From Gemmatimonas phototrophica (GTDB taxonomy: Bacteria > Gemmatimonadota > Gemmatimonadetes > Gemmatimonadales > Gemmatimonadaceae), in contig CAMBRJ010000153.1 of NCBI GenBank assembly GCA_945870175.1, forward strand, positions 1-7,092: DNA of 7,092 bases, read 5' to 3'. Every line of letters starts with the position of its first letter. Positions within the stretch are counted from its first letter, which is position 1. The notes beneath the pieces were generated by a model that was given only the letters and a program-made list of their open reading frames with translations, had not been told where the DNA came from and did no database searches. This document shows, one piece after another, positions 5,388 to 7,092 of this stretch. The position numbers were made by a program, and so were the translations under genes.

Positions 5388-5422
5388 CGGCCCGTCCCTT
5401 CCGGACGGGCCGTTTGTTTTTT
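5388..5422 (+). terminator. Intrinsic terminator of the his attenuator
   Basis: A perfect 10-bp stem, CGGCCCGTCC (5388-5397) with GGACGGGCCG (5403-5412), has a 5-nt CTTCC loop. It is followed by a T tract with nine T in ten bases (5413-5422). It lies upstream of hisG and after no complete gene other than the leader peptide, so it must act as a conditional terminator of the operon. Confidence 0.9.
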
Positions 5423-5452
5423 CCAGTCCTGCTCTCCTTATCACCGACCGTC

Positions 5453-6331
5453 ATGCTACGAATCGCGCTGCCCAACAAAGGGCGCCTCAGTGAAGACACC
5501 CGTGAGCTGTTCAACGACGCCGGCCTCGAGGTCCGCTCATCGGGGGAGCGCGCCCTCACGGCCTCCCTGGGAGGAGAGTTCGAAGCCATCTTCGTCCGCG
5601 CCCAGGATATCCCGGAGTTCGTCGCCGATGGCGCCGCCGATGTGGGCGTGACCGGCATGGATCTGGTCAAGGAGTCGGGACGCGAACTCCGCTCCCACCT
5701 CGATCTCGGGTTCGGGAAGTGCCGCCTCGTGGTCGCCGCCAAGGACGACTCGGGGATCCGATCGGTCGAGGACATCGGCGCCGACGGCAAGCCAGCCCGC
5801 GTCGCCACCGTCTTCCCGCGCATCACGCGCACCTTTTTCGAGTCGCGCGGTCGCCCCGTGGAAGTCGTGCCGGTGTCCGGAGCCGCCGAGATCGCGCCCC
5901 ACTTGGGGATCGCCGATATCGTCATCGATCTCACCTCGACCGGCTCCACCCTCAAGATGAACGGGCTACGGGAGATCGAGACGGTCATGAAGTCGAGCGC
6001 CCATCTCGTCACGGCGATCAACGGCCCGCGCAACGGCGATCCGTCGCGCCTGCAGGAGCTGAGCGACTTGGTCACCGCCCTCGGGTCGGTGATCCGGGCC
6101 CGAGGCCAGCGTTATCTCATGGCCAACGTGCCCCGCGCCGCACTCGATGAGGTGCGCGCCGTACTCCCCGGCCTGAACGGCCCCACCGTGATCGAGATCG
6201 CCGATCACGGGAAGTACGTGGCCGTGCACGCCGTGGTCAGCGCCGACACCATCTATCGCACCATCTCGCAGCTGCGGGCCCTCGGCGGCGAAGGCATCCT
6301 GGTGACCCGCATCGAAAGGCTCGTGCCGTGA
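5453..6331 (+). CDS. hisG: ATP phosphoribosyltransferase, long form (HisG)
   Basis: 292 residues. It catalyses the first committed step of histidine synthesis, joining ATP and PRPP to give phosphoribosyl-ATP. It begins LRIALPNKGRL, contains GAADVGVTGMDLV, and has the PRPP-binding loop DLTSTGSTLKMNGL (159-172). The length and the extra C-terminal region (about residue 215 onward, ending GGEGILVTRIERL) identify the long form. In that form this domain binds histidine for feedback inhibition and no HisZ partner is needed. The ATG at 5453 is chosen because it begins exactly at the conserved N-terminus. The frame is open back to a TTG at 5414, but that lies in the terminator T tract. There is no clear Shine-Dalgarno. 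Its stop overlaps the hisD start, so translation of the two is probably coupled. Confidence 0.97.
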   Translation: MLRIALPNKGRLSEDTRELFNDAGLEVRSSGERALTASLGGEFEAIFVRAQDIPEFVADGAADVGVTGMDLVKESGRELRSHLDLGFGKCRLVVAAKDDSGIRSVEDIGADGKPARVATVFPRITRTFFESRGRPVEVVPVSGAAEIAPHLGIADIVIDLTSTGSTLKMNGLREIETVMKSSAHLVTAINGPRNGDPSRLQELSDLVTALGSVIRARGQRYLMANVPRAALDEVRAVLPGLNGPTVIEIADHGKYVAVHAVVSADTIYRTISQLRALGGEGILVTRIERLVP

Positions 6332-7092
6332 CCACCGCCACTGCGCTTGGGCTGCGGGCGCGCGGACCGCTCGCGGCCCTCGATGTCGCGACCCGCTTGG
6401 CCATCGTGGATCGTTCCTCGACCACCGACACGACCGTTCGCAGCCGAACGAGCGCGATCATTGCTCGCGTGCGCCAGGAAGGCGATGCCGCGCTCGTGGC
6501 CTTCGCCCGGGATTTCGATCGGGTCGAGCTGCCAGCGATCGAAGTGCCGCGGGCGACCTGGGACGCGGCGCTGGCCTCGCTGGATCCGGAGCTTCGCCGC
6601 GTGCTCGAGCGGTCGGCCCGGAACATTGCCGCCGTCCACGAGGCCTTCCGCCCCGTTGCCACCGAGTGCTCGCCGGAACCCGGCATCCGCGTGGGACGAC
6701 GCCCCGATCCGTTGGGCCGCGTGGGGATTTACGCCCCGGGTGGTCGGGCCGCGTATCCGAGCTCGCTCCTGATGGGCGCGATCCCGGCCCGCGTGGCCGG
6801 CGTGGGTGAAGTGATCGTCTGCTCGCCGCCCGGCCCCGACGGCCTGCCGTCGCCCGTCGTGTTGGCGGCGGCCGCCTTGGCCGGAGTGGATCGGGTCTTC
6901 GCGCTGGGCGGAGCGGGGGCGATCGCCGCCATGGCGATCGGGACCGCGACCGTGCCGCGAGTGGATCGCATCATGGGACCGGGCAACGCGTTCGTGGCCG
7001 AAGCCAAGCTGCAGTTGGTGGCCGACGTGGCGATCGATTCGCCGGCCGGCCCCAGCGAACTGCTGATCCTGGCCGACCACACCGCCAACCCG
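6328..7092 (+). CDS. hisD: Histidinol dehydrogenase (HisD), N-terminal 255 residues, 3' truncated by window
   Basis: The frame is open from GTG 6328 to the last base. HisD performs the final two NAD-dependent oxidations from L-histidinol to L-histidine. Visible family segments are QEGDAALVAFARDFDRV, PLGRVGIYAPGGRAAYPSS, LLMGAIPARVAGVGEVIVCSPP, GGAGAIAAMAIGT, VDRIMGPGNAFVAEAKLQL and AIDSPAGPSELLILAD. The catalytic and zinc-ligand region lies mostly beyond the window. The GTG overlaps the hisG TGA by 4 nt (GTGA) and has a weak AAAGG (6315-6319) 8 nt upstream, supporting coupled translation. One oddity is Gly197 where the family usually has Gln (GGAQAIAAL). Confidence 0.95.
   Translation, partial: MTTATALGLRARGPLAALDVATRLAIVDRSSTTDTTVRSRTSAIIARVRQEGDAALVAFARDFDRVELPAIEVPRATWDAALASLDPELRRVLERSARNIAAVHEAFRPVATECSPEPGIRVGRRPDPLGRVGIYAPGGRAAYPSSLLMGAIPARVAGVGEVIVCSPPGPDGLPSPVVLAAAALAGVDRVFALGGAGAIAAMAIGTATVPRVDRIMGPGNAFVAEAKLQLVADVAIDSPAGPSELLILADHTANP

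Larger units (their letters stand above)
5267..5422 (+). promoter_or_regulatory. Histidine-operon transcription attenuator (leader RNA)
   Basis: The predicted leader runs from the promoter start to the T tract of the terminator. In order it contains a His-rich 25-codon reading frame, a G-rich segment GGGTCGGG (5317-5324) directly after the last His codon, and an intrinsic terminator. The G-rich segment can pair with CCCGTCCC (5391-5398), most of the 5' arm of the terminator, with one U-U mismatch. That makes it a candidate antiterminator. The His-codon stretch CCACCACC (5284-5291) can in turn pair weakly with GGTCGG (5318-5323). A ribosome stalled on His codons would mask that stretch and free the antiterminator. 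The element order is seen directly; the pairing scheme is worked out by eye without energy calculation. Confidence 0.75.

Noticed and set aside
5414..5452. N-terminal extension of hisG from a TTG
   Set aside because: The TTG lies in the terminator T tract, and the conserved HisG N-terminus starts at the ATG at 5453.
5292..5651. Plus-strand frame overlapping the leader peptide, terminator and hisG start
   Set aside because: It runs through the terminator and out of frame into hisG. Its composition is Pro/Ser/Arg-rich, and the overlapping His-rich frame and HisG explain the region better.
6253..7080. Long minus-strand frame opposite hisG end and hisD
   Set aside because: The plus strand encodes unmistakable HisD over the same DNA; the minus product is Arg/Gly/His-rich without domains.
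1..7092. Mobile element, CRISPR array, tRNA or rRNA
   Set aside because: No transposase or integrase motif, no regularly spaced repeats, and no tRNA- or rRNA-like sequence was seen on either strand.

Overview
This is a GC-rich bacterial chromosomal window with ordinary housekeeping genes. It has a long-form hisG, a Thermus-type ispG without the large plant insert, few Shine-Dalgarno sequences, and TAnnnT-like -10 boxes close to start codons. Together with the protein flavour this suggests a Gemmatimonadota-like organism (Gemmatimonas or a relative). That assignment is an impression from recalled proteins, not a search result. I see no phage, transposase, CRISPR array, tRNA or rRNA.

Layout. 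2-766 (+) is the C-terminal part of an FAD-dependent amine-oxidase/phytoene-desaturase-like oxidoreductase, cut by the window edge. It converges on a small single-pass membrane protein (784-about 1254, -). That gene is divergent from ispG (1368-2609, +), the iron-sulfur enzyme of the MEP isoprenoid pathway. A 144-bp nested inverted-repeat element (2649-2792) fills the convergent gap after ispG. Next comes a minus-strand cluster, read right to left: a four-helix membrane protein (4448-4014), a free methionine-(R)-sulfoxide reductase (3947-3438) and a small SpoT/Mesh1-like HD protein (3418-2822). A pseudoazurin-like blue-copper lipoprotein (5093-4593, -) ends at a strong hairpin. To its right, and divergent from it, the histidine operon begins: hisG (5453-6331) followed by hisD (6328 to the window end), overlapping by 4 nt.

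Most interesting region. The interval 5094-5452 between the cupredoxin gene and hisG holds a compact regulatory cassette. A TTGACG-17-TACCCT promoter (5231-5259) lies just upstream of a 25-codon reading frame (5270-5347) with six His codons within ten residues (RHHHAHRSHGH). This is followed by a perfect 10-bp-stem intrinsic terminator with a T tract (5388-5422), 30 nt before hisG. This is the architecture of a histidine-operon transcription attenuator, here with a nearly leaderless leader peptide. Upstream of it are a perfect CRP-type operator (TGTGA-N6-TCACA, 5176-5193) and two other palindromes. These could serve the cupredoxin gene, the his operon, or both.

How the genes fit together. HisG catalyses the first and HisD the last steps of histidine synthesis. 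Attenuation would adjust operon transcription to charged tRNA-His, while the C-terminal domain of long-form HisG would give feedback inhibition. The minus-strand cluster combines oxidised-methionine repair with a nucleotide-hydrolase-like HD protein. That protein lacks the Glu of the catalytic HDxxED motif, so its activity is uncertain.
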